This document shows positions 34,889-43,825 of a stretch of 45,950 nt of DNA, in pieces. The notes under the pieces are model-generated. The model made no database searches. It saw nothing but the letters and a program-made list of their open reading frames with translations, and was not told the origin of the DNA. Positions within the stretch are counted from its first letter, which is position 1, and each line of letters opens with the position of its first letter. This stretch comes from Desulfosarcina sp. (GTDB lineage Bacteria; Desulfobacterota; Desulfobacteria; Desulfobacterales; JAFDCJ01). The position numbers and the translations under genes were made by a program. The DNA lies in assembly GCA_029288035.1 (NCBI GenBank), contig JARFPZ010000527.1, positions 1-45,950 on the forward strand, written 5' to 3'.

Positions 34889-35605
34889 TCATAATTCTTG
34901 ATCAGATGGTACGGCTAAAATACGGGGCAGGCGGACATGGTCCGGCTGTTCCAAAATAAACCGCACTACTCGAGCAATATCTTCCGGTTGCAGCGGCCGT
35001 GGGATGTTGAGGCTCTGGGCCGGTGGAACCGGCCACTCCCGGTGAAGATCGGTCTGCACCAGGCCGGGCTCAACACATGACACGCCGATATTGGTTTTGG
35101 CTAGTTCCAGCCGCAAGGCTTCTGTCAGTGCCTCGATTGCGAATTTTGTTCCGGCATAAGCACCGGCCGTCGGCCGGACTTTTGTGCCGAGCACACTGGA
35201 AGTGTTTAGCAAGTAACCTGAACCGGTAGATTTAAAATGCTTTACCGCAACATAAGCCATCCGAAAAGCGGCTTCCACATTGACTCGCACCATGTAACAC
35301 ATGTCTTCAATATCGATATCATCAATGCTTCCCGCTTTGATAATTCCGGCATTGTTAAAGACGATGTCACAGCGCCCGAAAGTGTCCAAAGCGGCTGCCA
35401 GCAAACTTTGCGGCATCCCATCCTGACTGATATCGCCCGTCAGAATAGCCGCATGCGCTAATTCGTCTTTTAACTCTGTAAGATGATTCTCCCTACGTCC
35501 GGTCAGAATGAATTTTACGCCGACTTCATTCAAATTACGTGCGACGGCCCTGCCAATGCCGCTACTGGCACCGGTAATAATTGCAACTTTGTCTTTTAGA
35601 TCCAT
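34889..35605 (-). CDS. Short-chain dehydrogenase/reductase, 238 aa
   Basis: Classical SDR: cofactor motif TGASSGIGRAVA at residues 11-22, NNAG in VFNNAGIIKAG, catalytic Ser in NTSSVLG and YAGTK for Tyr and Lys. The GRREN stretch after beta-strand 2 suggests NADP(H) preference. Substrate unknown. The 102-bp dispersed repeat lies just upstream, but this gene has its own closer AAGGAGC ribosome binding site. Confidence 0.93.
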   Translation of the reverse strand: MDLKDKVAIITGASSGIGRAVARNLNEVGVKFILTGRRENHLTELKDELAHAAILTGDISQDGMPQSLLAAALDTFGRCDIVFNNAGIIKAGSIDDIDIEDMCYMVRVNVEAAFRMAYVAVKHFKSTGSGYLLNTSSVLGTKVRPTAGAYAGTKFAIEALTEALRLELAKTNIGVSCVEPGLVQTDLHREWPVPPAQSLNIPRPLQPEDIARVVRFILEQPDHVRLPRILAVPSDQEL

Positions 35606-35623
35606 GCTTTGCTCCTTTTTTGG

Positions 35624-35725
35624 TTTAATCTCTCCTGGGTTTAACTCCCCGCAGCTTGCTGCGATAAAAGTAAGTTAAATCCTAAAAACATGATACTCCG
35701 CGGCCTGCCGCGGATAGATTTCATT
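35624..35725 (-). repeat. Dispersed 102-bp repeat, copy B
   Basis: Near-identical to 10774-10875 (see copy A) and in the same orientation relative to the downstream gene. It contains CGCAGCAAGCTGCG and CCGCGGCAGGCCGCGG hairpins on the - strand and ends 18 bases before the SDR start codon. Confidence 0.85.
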
Positions 35726-35799
35726 GGTGTTGATCGTCAAATTATTCATTGGCCTAATCCATGGCGGATTTGAAATAAAAAAGAATTTTTGCTTACGCT

Positions 35800-36579
35800 T
35801 CAAAACACCCCTTGTTTACGTCCCTGTCCCGGACCTCCGGCGTAGGCTTGGGCGATTGACATCCATTGTTTGGCAATTTCACCCCTGGTGTTAAGATTGG
35901 TATCGGCAACATGGCATCGCTGGACCACCACCAGACAGAAATCTATGGCCAAACCTTTAACCCTATTTTTGGCTTCCGGTGGACCCCAGACCCACAGATC
36001 GCCTGAGGGAGCTCGGAGTTCGACCCGCACCGTTGTGTCGGGGACATCCATTTGTCGATTGACATAACTCCAGCCAAATGTGCTCACTCCCAGGTGGGCA
36101 ACGTGAAGCAGCCGGTCGGTGGGCTTTCGCGTTTTACCCAAGGCGTCTAGGATATCCTGGCCATGGGCCCAGGTCTCCATAAGGCGTGCGGTCGCAAAAG
36201 ATATCACACTCATATCGGGTCCATACCAGTGCAACCTGTGCTTGCGATCCATGGGCTCAAGAACTTTAAGCAGAGCACCACGTTCTTCCCGCCACCATTT
36301 CAGGGTTCCTTTTGCACTCAGATCCTTTCCTGTTTCCTCAACGTGTTTGCGAAATCTATCTGAATCTTGCTGGATCTCGGCCAGCCATTGTTTAAAGGAC
36401 CCCGGGTCAGAAGCCGCCAGCCGTGCTCTTTCTTCATAATAGGCCAAGTGCCGAATTTGATCTTTGATGGTCCATCCCTCTGCGGGCGTCTGGGTGTTCC
36501 AGCCTGCTTCATCCAGATCTGCAACGAATCCATCGAGCTCATCTTGTTCTGCTGCCAAATCAGCACACATGTTCTTCAT
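35800..36579 (-). CDS. TIGR03084-like metal-binding protein (MDMPI/DinB-type N-domain), 259 aa
   Basis: Four-helix DinB/maleylpyruvate-isomerase-like fold with its metal-His pattern: GWTIKDQIRHLAYYEERARL (His about 49), METWAHGQDILDALG (second and third ligands) and a C-terminal SCP2-like half (VRVELRAPSGDLWVWG). The matching family is often annotated TIGR03084. Role unknown. It follows the coiled-coil gene by 31 bases on the same strand. Confidence 0.8.
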   Translation of the reverse strand: MKNMCADLAAEQDELDGFVADLDEAGWNTQTPAEGWTIKDQIRHLAYYEERARLAASDPGSFKQWLAEIQQDSDRFRKHVEETGKDLSAKGTLKWWREERGALLKVLEPMDRKHRLHWYGPDMSVISFATARLMETWAHGQDILDALGKTRKPTDRLLHVAHLGVSTFGWSYVNRQMDVPDTTVRVELRAPSGDLWVWGPPEAKNRVKGLAIDFCLVVVQRCHVADTNLNTRGEIAKQWMSIAQAYAGGPGQGRKQGVF

Positions 36580-36610
36580 TCGTCAATCCATGTAGTTTCA
36601 TATGAGCGGC

Positions 36611-37696
36611 TCATTGTCCGCTCTTGCTGTCGTCACGCACCGGAACGCTGGTTTGTTGGACCGGAACTGAATAAATTTCTCGCCGGGCAGAGGTGACGGC
36701 CCGGTTGGCGATATCCTGAACTTTTTCGTAGGCCAGTTCATTCTTTTTAGCCAAATCGTTGATTTGTGATGCCTGTGACGCCACCGTCTTCTCAAGCGCT
36801 TCGATTTTTCCCATAAGAACGTTTCTTTCGCCCTCGAATCGGGCTTCCATGAGCGCTTGGTCACTCTTAAAATTCCGAGTAATACTCTCCGTGGTATCGG
36901 CCACCGCCTTTTGAACGGCGGCTTCGTTGCGTTTTTGGAAGCTATCGACCTCCTTTTGCAGGCTCTCCATATCGTTTTCGCGGCTGGCAATCGCTTTTTC
37001 CCTGGCGTCGAGCTCGGCCGTTCGGTTTTGAGCTTCGGCTTCGAATGCGCTTCGCTTTGCGATGAGCTCTTTTTCAAGGGCCTGCAACTCATCGTTCAAG
37101 GTATTTTTACGCTGGGCTTTATCCCGCGCAAAGTTATACTCATACTCCTCCTTCTCCCTTTTGCGCTGCTTGTCGATGGCTTCGGCCTGCTCCTTAACGC
37201 GTCGTTCCCGATCAGTCCTTTCACGCTGCCATTGGGTGCGTATTTCCTCCATCTCTGCTTCGAAGGCCTCCTTTTGATCTTGCATCTGCCGCTCGAATCG
37301 CTCTTTCTTCACCCGCTGGGCGTCGATCAGGGCGGCCAGGTCAGAGGCAGCCGTTTCTACCTCGTAAATGGTGTTGAGCTCCTCCTTTTTAGATTCGATC
37401 GCAGACTGGATCTTTCGGTAGGTCTCAATTTCGGTTTCGAAACGTTCTGCCAGTCCGGTCAGCTCCCGGCTGATGGCGCCCCGCAGATCATGGAGGCGCT
37501 TCAACGGATCCTGCGCTGCCTGGGAATCGGCCGTCGCCGCCGCCACTTTTTTTTCCAGCCGCTTGCGGGCCTTTTCGGCATCCAGCAAATCTTTGCTCAG
37601 ACTTTCGAACTGCTCTTTGGCTTCTTCATAGGCCTCCAGGAGTTCTTTCTTTGTGTTGGCCATGGAAACATTCGGAAGATCAGTATTCTCGGACAT
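36611..37696 (-). CDS. Long coiled-coil protein, 361 aa, unknown function
   Basis: Almost the whole chain (residues 12-345) is heptad-rich coiled coil dominated by Glu, Lys, Arg and Ala, for example REEERA-type runs such as ALEKELIAKRSAFEAEAQNR. No signal peptide or membrane segment. The last 35 residues (SARREIYSVPVQQTSVPVRD) are non-helical. Probable cytosolic scaffold or filament-forming protein. A 331-aa ORF on the opposite strand (36857-37852) is a shadow of its codon bias. Confidence 0.85.
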   Translation of the reverse strand: MSENTDLPNVSMANTKKELLEAYEEAKEQFESLSKDLLDAEKARKRLEKKVAAATADSQAAQDPLKRLHDLRGAISRELTGLAERFETEIETYRKIQSAIESKKEELNTIYEVETAASDLAALIDAQRVKKERFERQMQDQKEAFEAEMEEIRTQWQRERTDRERRVKEQAEAIDKQRKREKEEYEYNFARDKAQRKNTLNDELQALEKELIAKRSAFEAEAQNRTAELDAREKAIASRENDMESLQKEVDSFQKRNEAAVQKAVADTTESITRNFKSDQALMEARFEGERNVLMGKIEALEKTVASQASQINDLAKKNELAYEKVQDIANRAVTSARREIYSVPVQQTSVPVRDDSKSGQ

Positions 37697-37803
37697 GATA
37701 CGCCCCCTATCGTAGAATTAATAAAGCACCCATTCACCGAACCAATACCTTTTCGGATAGCTGAAGCGGGTTTTGTTGTCAAGGTTAATATGGTTGCGGA
37801 CGT

Positions 37804-38028
37804 TCACGGGGTTAAAGATTTTAAAACCTGCTGTTGCCAGGATTCGCTGTAGTCATCTGCTTCGGCAATGCCGTTCTTTTTTAGCGTGTGGGCAAAATTG
37901 ATACGAACGAAATCCCGGAATCACTCGCTTTGCCGAGTTGAAGGCATGCGGCCAGCAGAGGCAGGTTCACGACCGCACCGTCAATGACGGACGCATCTGA
38001 TTGAAGATGTGGCCGGTCAAAGACCACC
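37804..38028 (-). pseudogene. Gene remnant, frameshifted, unidentified
   Basis: Two coding-like segments abut in different frames: NLVVFDRPHLQSDASVIDGA and then PLLAACLQLGKASDSG in one, and DFVRINFAHTLKKNGIAEAD ending VLKSLTP-stop in the other. The fragment has no start or ribosome binding site and overlaps the spacer before the protease gene. It looks like the tail of a decayed enzyme gene that I cannot name. Confidence 0.5.
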
Positions 38029-38052
38029 AAATTATAAAGACAGAGGGAAAAA

Positions 38053-38889
38053 ATGAGAGCCAAACTTACTATATTATTGACGATCGCAATTCTGTTTTTT
38101 CAAGATTCGCAAGGGTACGCCCAGCATGACTGGACGGAAAAAATAGCAGCCCTCAAGCCCACGGTCGTCAATATTGAGCGGTCTTCTGAAATTGTTTTCG
38201 AAACGGAGAAGCAAGGCAAATCCTATGGTACGGGCTTCATTATCGATGCCGACAAAGGTATCATTGCCACCAATGCGCATGTAACGGGCATCAGCCCGTC
38301 AAATGTCAGCATCAATTTTTATAACGGGAGTATTACCCAAGCCAAAAAATTATATTTCGACCCCGTGCATGATTTTGGATTTTATCAACTTGATCCGCAG
38401 AAATTGGAATTCAAATTACAATTCGTTGAATGCGGTTCTTGGAACGACTTGTCCATGGGTGACGAGCTGCTTTTTATCGGTAATAACGAGCGGGAAGAAT
38501 ATTCGGTCAAATTCGGCACCGTGGCGAATATAAACATCAACATGTCTTTTGCGGCGGACGGCAGCAGTTTCTCACAGCTTGGATACAGAGACAAAAAGAA
38601 TCGATTTTTTAGAGTGATTATCACCGAGTTTGATGGACGCTCGATAAAAAATATAGACGATTTTATCAATGTCTGCGCTGATATCAAGGACGGACAAAAC
38701 ACCTTTGTGATCGTCCGGGATTTTATGCAGTTTAATACATCCCTGAAGCCCAAGAGCTTGACCGTAAATTTAAAGTACGGGCCATTGGAATTATTTTCAT
38801 GGACGGCAGAATCATTGGATTGGCAGAAAATAGAAGCGCTTCCGCTGAAAAAGAAAATCGTCGATACGGACGCCACCTTAAAATCCTGA
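38053..38889 (+). CDS. Trypsin-like (S1C/DegP-type) secreted protein lacking the catalytic Ser region, 278 aa
   Basis: A Sec signal peptide (MRAKLTILLTIAILFFQDSQ) and AGAGGG ribosome binding site are present. The chymotrypsin-fold first half is intact: SYGTGFIIDADKGIIATNAH (His 76) and FDPVHDFGFYQLD (Asp 107). After GTVANININMSFAADGSSF the frame passes straight into a PDZ-like end (FRVIITEFDGRSIKNIDDFI), and no GNSGSP serine box exists. The missing middle suggests an in-frame internal deletion of a longer HtrA-like protein. It should be proteolytically dead, although the ORF is open and could encode a peptide-binding pseudoprotease. Confidence 0.75.
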   Translation: MRAKLTILLTIAILFFQDSQGYAQHDWTEKIAALKPTVVNIERSSEIVFETEKQGKSYGTGFIIDADKGIIATNAHVTGISPSNVSINFYNGSITQAKKLYFDPVHDFGFYQLDPQKLEFKLQFVECGSWNDLSMGDELLFIGNNEREEYSVKFGTVANININMSFAADGSSFSQLGYRDKKNRFFRVIITEFDGRSIKNIDDFINVCADIKDGQNTFVIVRDFMQFNTSLKPKSLTVNLKYGPLELFSWTAESLDWQKIEALPLKKKIVDTDATLKS

Positions 38890-38900
38890 TAGAATCCGAA

Positions 38901-38986
38901 GAATCAGCGATCACCAGCAGAGAATGGCTCCGCGGCTCCTTCAAGGTGCCTTCCTGTGAGCCCAACTCTGCTGGTGGTTGCTGATT
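38901..38986. repeat. Inverted repeat between convergent genes
   Basis: GAATCAGCGATCACCAGCAGAG (38901-38922) pairs with CTCTGCTGGTGGTTGCTGATT (38966-38986) with one mismatch around a 43-base loop. It reaches into the stop codon of the flavoprotein gene. It may act as a bidirectional terminator for the two converging genes or be a small mobile repeat. Confidence 0.7.
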
Positions 38987-39686
38987 AAGCCGATTCCTTA
39001 AACATGGACATCAACTGTTGTTGCATTTTCTGAGTGACTGCCATGCGATCATGACCGTTCCGTAGGCGTTGACCTAACAATTTGCCGGCGGCCGCGGCCG
39101 ATTCGATAACCACCGACTGCTTGGTCACATCCGGAATCATATCCGGTGTGATTTTAACGCCCTCACCATACAGCAAGGTGGGAACGCCCACCTTACAAGT
39201 TTCGCCATAGCCGCAGGAAAAACAGGAGGCAGCGCCCTGACCGGCTACTTTAGCGACGGTTTCAACGAAATTGTAAAGAAAGAGCTTTTCAATCTCGTCG
39301 GCGGGGTATTGACCGCTGGTACCACCAACCCCGACGGCCACCCCTAATTTACCCCAAAGGGTGTCGCCTTCCTGATGCCGAAACTGATACCATCTTTCCA
39401 ATAAGGCATGGGTCGTGGCATTCATGGCGGAATAAAAGTTGGGGGCGCCGATCACGTAGGCATCCGCCTCAACAATTTTAGCGCGTAGGTCGACCAGGTC
39501 GTCTTGCACTTTGCAGATATTATCCTTGACACACCCCAAGCAGGCAATACATCCTGCTATTTTTTTTCCTCTTAAAGAAACGAGTTCGTAGCTACAGTCC
39601 GTATTTTCAAGCACGGTTTTGACGAGCTTTGATGTCCCGGAAACATCGTCTTTCCGGGTACTGCCTGAAATCCCCAGTATTTTCAT
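38985..39686 (-). CDS. Flavodoxin-fold iron-sulfur flavoprotein (NAD(P)H-dependent FMN reductase-like), 233 aa
   Basis: FMN-binding fold starting MKILGISGSTRKDDVSGTSK. A CIACLGCVKDNICK cysteine motif (Cys 46, 49, 52, 58) supports an iron-sulfur flavoprotein similar to those of anaerobes and archaea. YVIGAPNFYSAMNATTHALLE is the flavin loop. A second CFSCGYGETCKVG segment adds further cysteines. Likely an electron-transfer or stress-reducing protein; substrate unknown. Confidence 0.85.
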   Translation of the reverse strand: MKILGISGSTRKDDVSGTSKLVKTVLENTDCSYELVSLRGKKIAGCIACLGCVKDNICKVQDDLVDLRAKIVEADAYVIGAPNFYSAMNATTHALLERWYQFRHQEGDTLWGKLGVAVGVGGTSGQYPADEIEKLFLYNFVETVAKVAGQGAASCFSCGYGETCKVGVPTLLYGEGVKITPDMIPDVTKQSVVIESAAAAGKLLGQRLRNGHDRMAVTQKMQQQLMSMFKESA

Positions 39687-39794
39687 TGGTACCTCCCTAT
39701 TAGAATGGTTTCTGACGAAAATCCATATCTATAGACTCTGAAATGGCGTGTCAATAGACCGGTGAATCATTTAAAGAAAACAAAGCGAATTTGC

Positions 39795-40041
39795 TCATAG
39801 TTTGCGATTGAAATGTATCGGAGCAGCCAAAGCTTCAAAAAAACATCCTGGAGTTTTTCGCGTTCAATGTTATGATCTCATGCTCCTGGTCGGTTTCCTC
39901 GGCTTGCTCCAAGGCACTGGTCAGTATGAAATGACTAACCGTTCTATCCTCAAAACTGGCAGCACGCGCTATGAGGCTCTTTGCACTACTTTTCAAACGG
40001 AGATTGAGCCGTTCGTTTTTATTTTGGGTAGTCGCATCCAT
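39795..40041 (-). pseudogene. DUF1778 (TacA-like) antitoxin, frameshifted at a T7 run
   Basis: MDATTQNKNERLNLRLKSSA with the ribbon-helix-helix core and FILTSALEQAEE is a TacA/DUF1778 antitoxin. The frame stops after SRMFF in a run of seven T. Skipping one T continues as FFEALAAPIHFNRKL and stops at 39797, restoring the expected toxin-binding tail. AAGGA precedes the ATG. The partner GNAT toxin gene is not found on either side, so this is an orphan. Confidence 0.75.
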
Positions 40042-40581
40042 GGTAAATCATCCTTGTGGTAGTTTTAGTCATGCTTTATAAACGTACGTCAAAAAGGTGC
40101 CTTTATCAAAGAAGATGATAAAATTTTCCCTGGACCGGGGACGGATCATCCGCGCTGGGCGATGAGGGTTCATCATAGCCCGGGGTCGCGTCATTTAAAC
40201 AGGTAATCGATCATTGACAAATTCGTAAAAAGTCTGAAATCCTTTTGAAATGTCATTCCGGCGAAGGGGGAATCCAGTGATTTCAATATGTTCTGGATGC
40301 CGGATCAAGTCCGGCATGACGAACTTGGGACTTTTTGCGAGACCATTATCATTGGAATTTTGATATTATTCGTATTTTGAGTATTGTGATTTGGGATTTT
40401 AGTGCCATATCCGGGAAAGTAAATTGCTTCTATCTGCACCAGTTAGAGTTGACTCTGACGTTTCCCTGCATCATCGCCGATAAGGGTTTCAGTTTTTTTT
40501 TATCGATGGTATAACGTTTTGCGAGCTAATTTTCATTAACAACGCTATGCCCCATGCGCTAAGCTTGATGTCCTGTGAGCC
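40042..40581. other. 540-bp spacer holding one MITE-like element, no gene seen
   Basis: Apart from the inverted-repeat element at 40223-40340 I see no ORF, tRNA or convincing promoter in this stretch. An oligo-T/A-rich segment near 40490-40510 precedes the YkgJ gene. Confidence 0.5.
40223..40340. repeat. MITE-like inverted-repeat element (118 bp)
   Basis: Outer ends TCGTAAAAAGTC and GACTTTTTGCGA are inverted with one mismatch. Inside lie TGTCATTCCGGCGAAGG and CCGGATCAAGTCCGGCATGA with AATCCAG/CTGGAT pairs. This is the kind of element often dispersed in proteobacterial genomes. Confidence 0.8.
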
Positions 40582-41364
40582 ATGAAGCACGTTGACGAAG
40601 ATCAGATAAATAAATTGCCCGGAATACGGATCAAGGAAAACGACACGTTCTGTTTTCGCTGTCATCCGGAGGTCGCGTGCTTTAACCGCTGCTGCCGCAA
40701 TTTGAACCTTTTTTTGTATCCTTACGATGTCCTCCGGTTAAAAAACGCTTTAAGCCTTTCCTCAGACGAGTTTCTGGACCGACATGTCGATATTGTTATG
40801 CGACCCGGCAATTTTTTTCCGGATGTGCTGTTGCGCATGGCCGAGAATCCGCAAAAAACCTGCCCGTTTTTGACTGAATCCGGCTGTCGGGTGTATCCGG
40901 ATCGTCCGGATACCTGCAGAACATTTCCCATCGAGCAGGGCATGCTGTATGATGCCGATCGAAAAAAGGATGCGCCCCTTCATTTTTTCAGACCGCCGGA
41001 TTTTTGTCAGGGGCAGTTCGAAAAAAAAGAATGGACCGTAGCTGAATGGACCCGGGATCAGGAGGCCGAATTGTACCACCAAATGACGTTGCGGTGGGCC
41101 GGGCTCAAGCGGCTGTTCCAAAAAGATCCCTGGGGAATTGAAGGCCCCGAAGGACCCAAGGCAAAGATGGCCTTCATGGCCACCTATAATGTCGACCGAT
41201 TCCGGGATTTTGTGTTTCAAAGCAGCTTTTTAAAACGGTACAAGGTAAAATCCGCGATGCTCAAAAAACTGAAAACGGATGACGTCCAATTGTTGAAATT
41301 TGGATTTGAATGGGTGAGAGTCTTTGTGTGGGGTCAGGAAAGTAAGCGGATTCGGTTGCGATAG
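40582..41364 (+). CDS. YkgJ-family cysteine cluster protein, 260 aa
   Basis: The cluster CFRCHPEVACFNRCCRNLN has Cys 24, 27, 33, 37 and 38, and a second half with CPFLTESGCRVYPDRPDTCRTFP. Close paralog of the 43822 protein (shared CFxCxPxVxCFNxCCRxLN and YDxLRLKN), so these two form a subgroup separate from the 34282 protein. It points toward the TIR-pentapeptide gene tail to tail. Chelated metal and function unknown. Confidence 0.88.
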   Translation: MKHVDEDQINKLPGIRIKENDTFCFRCHPEVACFNRCCRNLNLFLYPYDVLRLKNALSLSSDEFLDRHVDIVMRPGNFFPDVLLRMAENPQKTCPFLTESGCRVYPDRPDTCRTFPIEQGMLYDADRKKDAPLHFFRPPDFCQGQFEKKEWTVAEWTRDQEAELYHQMTLRWAGLKRLFQKDPWGIEGPEGPKAKMAFMATYNVDRFRDFVFQSSFLKRYKVKSAMLKKLKTDDVQLLKFGFEWVRVFVWGQESKRIRLR

Positions 41365-41539
41365 CTTGACCCGGACAGGCCGAATTTGACTATTGATGAT
41401 TGAAAGCTGTTTTGGTCATAGAGCAAATAAAAAATAAGAAATAAAATTCAGAACGATTCGACCGAGATCCAGTATTTTTGGCGCGACCACAGACATTTGA
41501 ACTGCATCGGAGAATATGACATGGCAGTGGTTCTGAATT

Positions 41540-43825
41540 TTATGGACACCTCTTTCTTGCATTTAATTCAACCCACTGTTCTGCCGGCGTTTCCAAAAGA
41601 TGCGGCATTTTGTTTTCTATTTCATTAAGTAGGATCGCATCGAGATCTGCCTTATAGAGGGTTTTTACGGCAGCTAGCTTCTTGGCCGTCAGATTTTTTG
41701 CGCCCGCTAATTTGGCGCATCGCAGATCAGCATCATGGAGATTGACTTCCTCTAAATCTGCTCCAGAGAATTGCGCCAATCCGAGGTTTGCATTTTGAAA
41801 CTGCGCGCCGACCAGAAGCGCATTCATTAGGTTGGCTTCCCTGAGGTCTGCGCCCTTAAGGTTGGCCCCTGTGAGGTCCGAGTGTTGAAGATTTGCCTGT
41901 CTCATGTCGGCAGCTTGAAAATTGACTTTTCTGAGTCTGGCGCCTTCCATGTTTACCCGTCTGAGAATCGCTTTGGCGAGAAACGCTCGAAACATATCTG
42001 CATATCTCAGGTCTTTCTTTTTGAGAAAAGCACCTGTAACGGAATTTATCCGATCTAGTTCATTTTCGATTCTCCAGAAATCCCCTGGCCTGGATGAAAC
42101 ATCGACCTCCCTGATATCTGCGAATACATCGTAGCCAAGCTTAAGAAAGAGCCATGGCACGGTGCTTTTTAAGTTCGTAAAATCGGGCTGATCGGATCGA
42201 ATGCCGTTGATTGCACCATAGGAGAGAACCCACATAAGGATTCCCGCGGTTCCAAGAATTAGGCCATAACGAAATTTTCTGAAGCGCCAGACACTGCTGA
42301 AACCAAAGCGACGGTTAGCGGTTCCATTTAAATTGTTTACAGATAATTGATAAAAGCCGAGGGCGGCTGCGAGTGCAGCAAAAAATAATAGGATGTGAAG
42401 TCCTGTGCCGATCCAATCGCGTCGCGGAAGATACCTTATCCAAAACCCCATCAGCGTAATCGGAACGGCCCACCAACCAATCAGAATTGCCGATTTTTCT
42501 TCCAATTTGGCAATTATCGAACGCTGTTTTTTCAAAATTTTGAAATTACGGCGGACAAAGCAATTCAAAAACCAGCGATGCAACTTCTTGGGTAACGATG
42601 CTCCATCAGGAAATATTGCCGGCAGGGTACCCATGCTTTCCCAAATGCGCTGCATATAGAGATGGAAGAATACATAAATGGATATCAGAATTAATGGCAC
42701 GACCATATATAAGGGTTGCGTCAGAAATTGGTCACCGACCAGCGGCAGATACATCGAAGACGTATTGGTGAATAGTCCAACATCGGTGGTTTTTACGATA
42801 ATTAACCAAGAAAACGCACATACTATAATTAATGCATAAAAAATTTTGCGCGCACTTTTGGATGCTTCCTCAATGAGGTTCAACGTATTGAAATTGCCGA
42901 TATCTTTTGGCAATTTGGCTCTGGTGAGATCGGAACGCGCAAAATCAGCACTGAGAAGTCCACTGGCGCCTTCAAAGTCAGCACCAGATAGGTTTGTATC
43001 ATCCAGCCCGATGACGCCGGCCAAATTTGCGCCGCTGAAATATGTTTCAAGGAGTAAGGCATCTTTTAGGTTGGCATTGCTTAGATTGCTGTCCTCTAGG
43101 TTGGTTCTTGTCAGAATCGCCTCGGTCAAGTTGGCACTTTCTAGGTTGGCTTTGCTTAGGTTCGCCCCAGCCAAATCGGCCTTGGCTAAATCAGCGTCGG
43201 ACAGATTGAGCCTCGATAAATCAGCATTTGCAAGATCGGCTTGTTGACCTTCCTCGGATCCACTTTTGATCCATCTGGAATGCTTTTCCAAGATAGACGC
43301 TAACTCTGATTGTCCAATTTTTTTCACAGCAAGAGGCCTTGCTGAGTCATCCGGCAAAGGGGGCTCCGTGCGTTGATCGATGGGAGTCTCTCCGCCCTCG
43401 GTGCGTTCGTCATTGTTTACATCGGTGGATGGCGGTTGTGCGAGGATTTGAGCCACATTTTCGATTAGGAATTGAAAGTTTTGAGATGCTTCGGCCGGAT
43501 CCCATTTTATTAGATCTACAGCCTGAATGCGACGAAAACCCATTGGAAGCAAAACGTCTTCGATTATTACTGGAATCAGAATCTCTTTATTAAGTCCCTC
43601 ATCTGCCTCTTCTTTTACCCAATTACTTTTTACTGAATGCTTTGACCATGCCACCACTACGCAGCGTGCGTCCGCAAGTTCTTCTTCAATCACTTGGGAA
43701 AACGTTTTTCCGGGTGGAATCTTTCGATCCCACCAGACCGACCAACCTTGATTTTCGAAGCCCTTTGCAAGTGCTTCTATCTTTTTTCGATCTTCCCGAG
43801 CGTAGCTGATAAAAATATCGCTCAT
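41540..43825 (-). CDS. TIR domain + pentapeptide repeats + five TM helices + pentapeptide repeats, 761 aa
   Basis: Residues 1-130 are a TIR domain (MSDIFISYAREDRKKIEALA, WWDRKIPPGKTF, VVVAWSKHSV, NWVKEEADEGL), with Glu 72/73 placed where NAD-cleaving TIR domains keep their catalytic Glu. After a linker, pentapeptide repeats A(D/N)LxxAxL run from about 196 to 305. Five hydrophobic helices follow (about 329-345, 372-392, 445-466, 470-493, 520-540) and a second repeat block spans about 603-715. The ATG overlaps the stop of the upstream YkgJ gene (ATGA), so they are translated together. I do not know a described system with this architecture and partner; NAD hydrolysis and membrane action are inferred from the domains. 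Confidence 0.9.
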   Translation of the reverse strand: MSDIFISYAREDRKKIEALAKGFENQGWSVWWDRKIPPGKTFSQVIEEELADARCVVVAWSKHSVKSNWVKEEADEGLNKEILIPVIIEDVLLPMGFRRIQAVDLIKWDPAEASQNFQFLIENVAQILAQPPSTDVNNDERTEGGETPIDQRTEPPLPDDSARPLAVKKIGQSELASILEKHSRWIKSGSEEGQQADLANADLSRLNLSDADLAKADLAGANLSKANLESANLTEAILTRTNLEDSNLSNANLKDALLLETYFSGANLAGVIGLDDTNLSGADFEGASGLLSADFARSDLTRAKLPKDIGNFNTLNLIEEASKSARKIFYALIIVCAFSWLIIVKTTDVGLFTNTSSMYLPLVGDQFLTQPLYMVVPLILISIYVFFHLYMQRIWESMGTLPAIFPDGASLPKKLHRWFLNCFVRRNFKILKKQRSIIAKLEEKSAILIGWWAVPITLMGFWIRYLPRRDWIGTGLHILLFFAALAAALGFYQLSVNNLNGTANRRFGFSSVWRFRKFRYGLILGTAGILMWVLSYGAINGIRSDQPDFTNLKSTVPWLFLKLGYDVFADIREVDVSSRPGDFWRIENELDRINSVTGAFLKKKDLRYADMFRAFLAKAILRRVNMEGARLRKVNFQAADMRQANLQHSDLTGANLKGADLREANLMNALLVGAQFQNANLGLAQFSGADLEEVNLHDADLRCAKLAGAKNLTAKKLAAVKTLYKADLDAILLNEIENKMPHLLETPAEQWVELNARKRCP

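Noticed and set aside
36857-37852. 331-aa hydrophobic ORF on the + strand
   Set aside because: It is the antisense of the Glu/Lys-rich coiled-coil gene; the Leu/Phe-rich translation is what GAG/AAG codons give in reverse.
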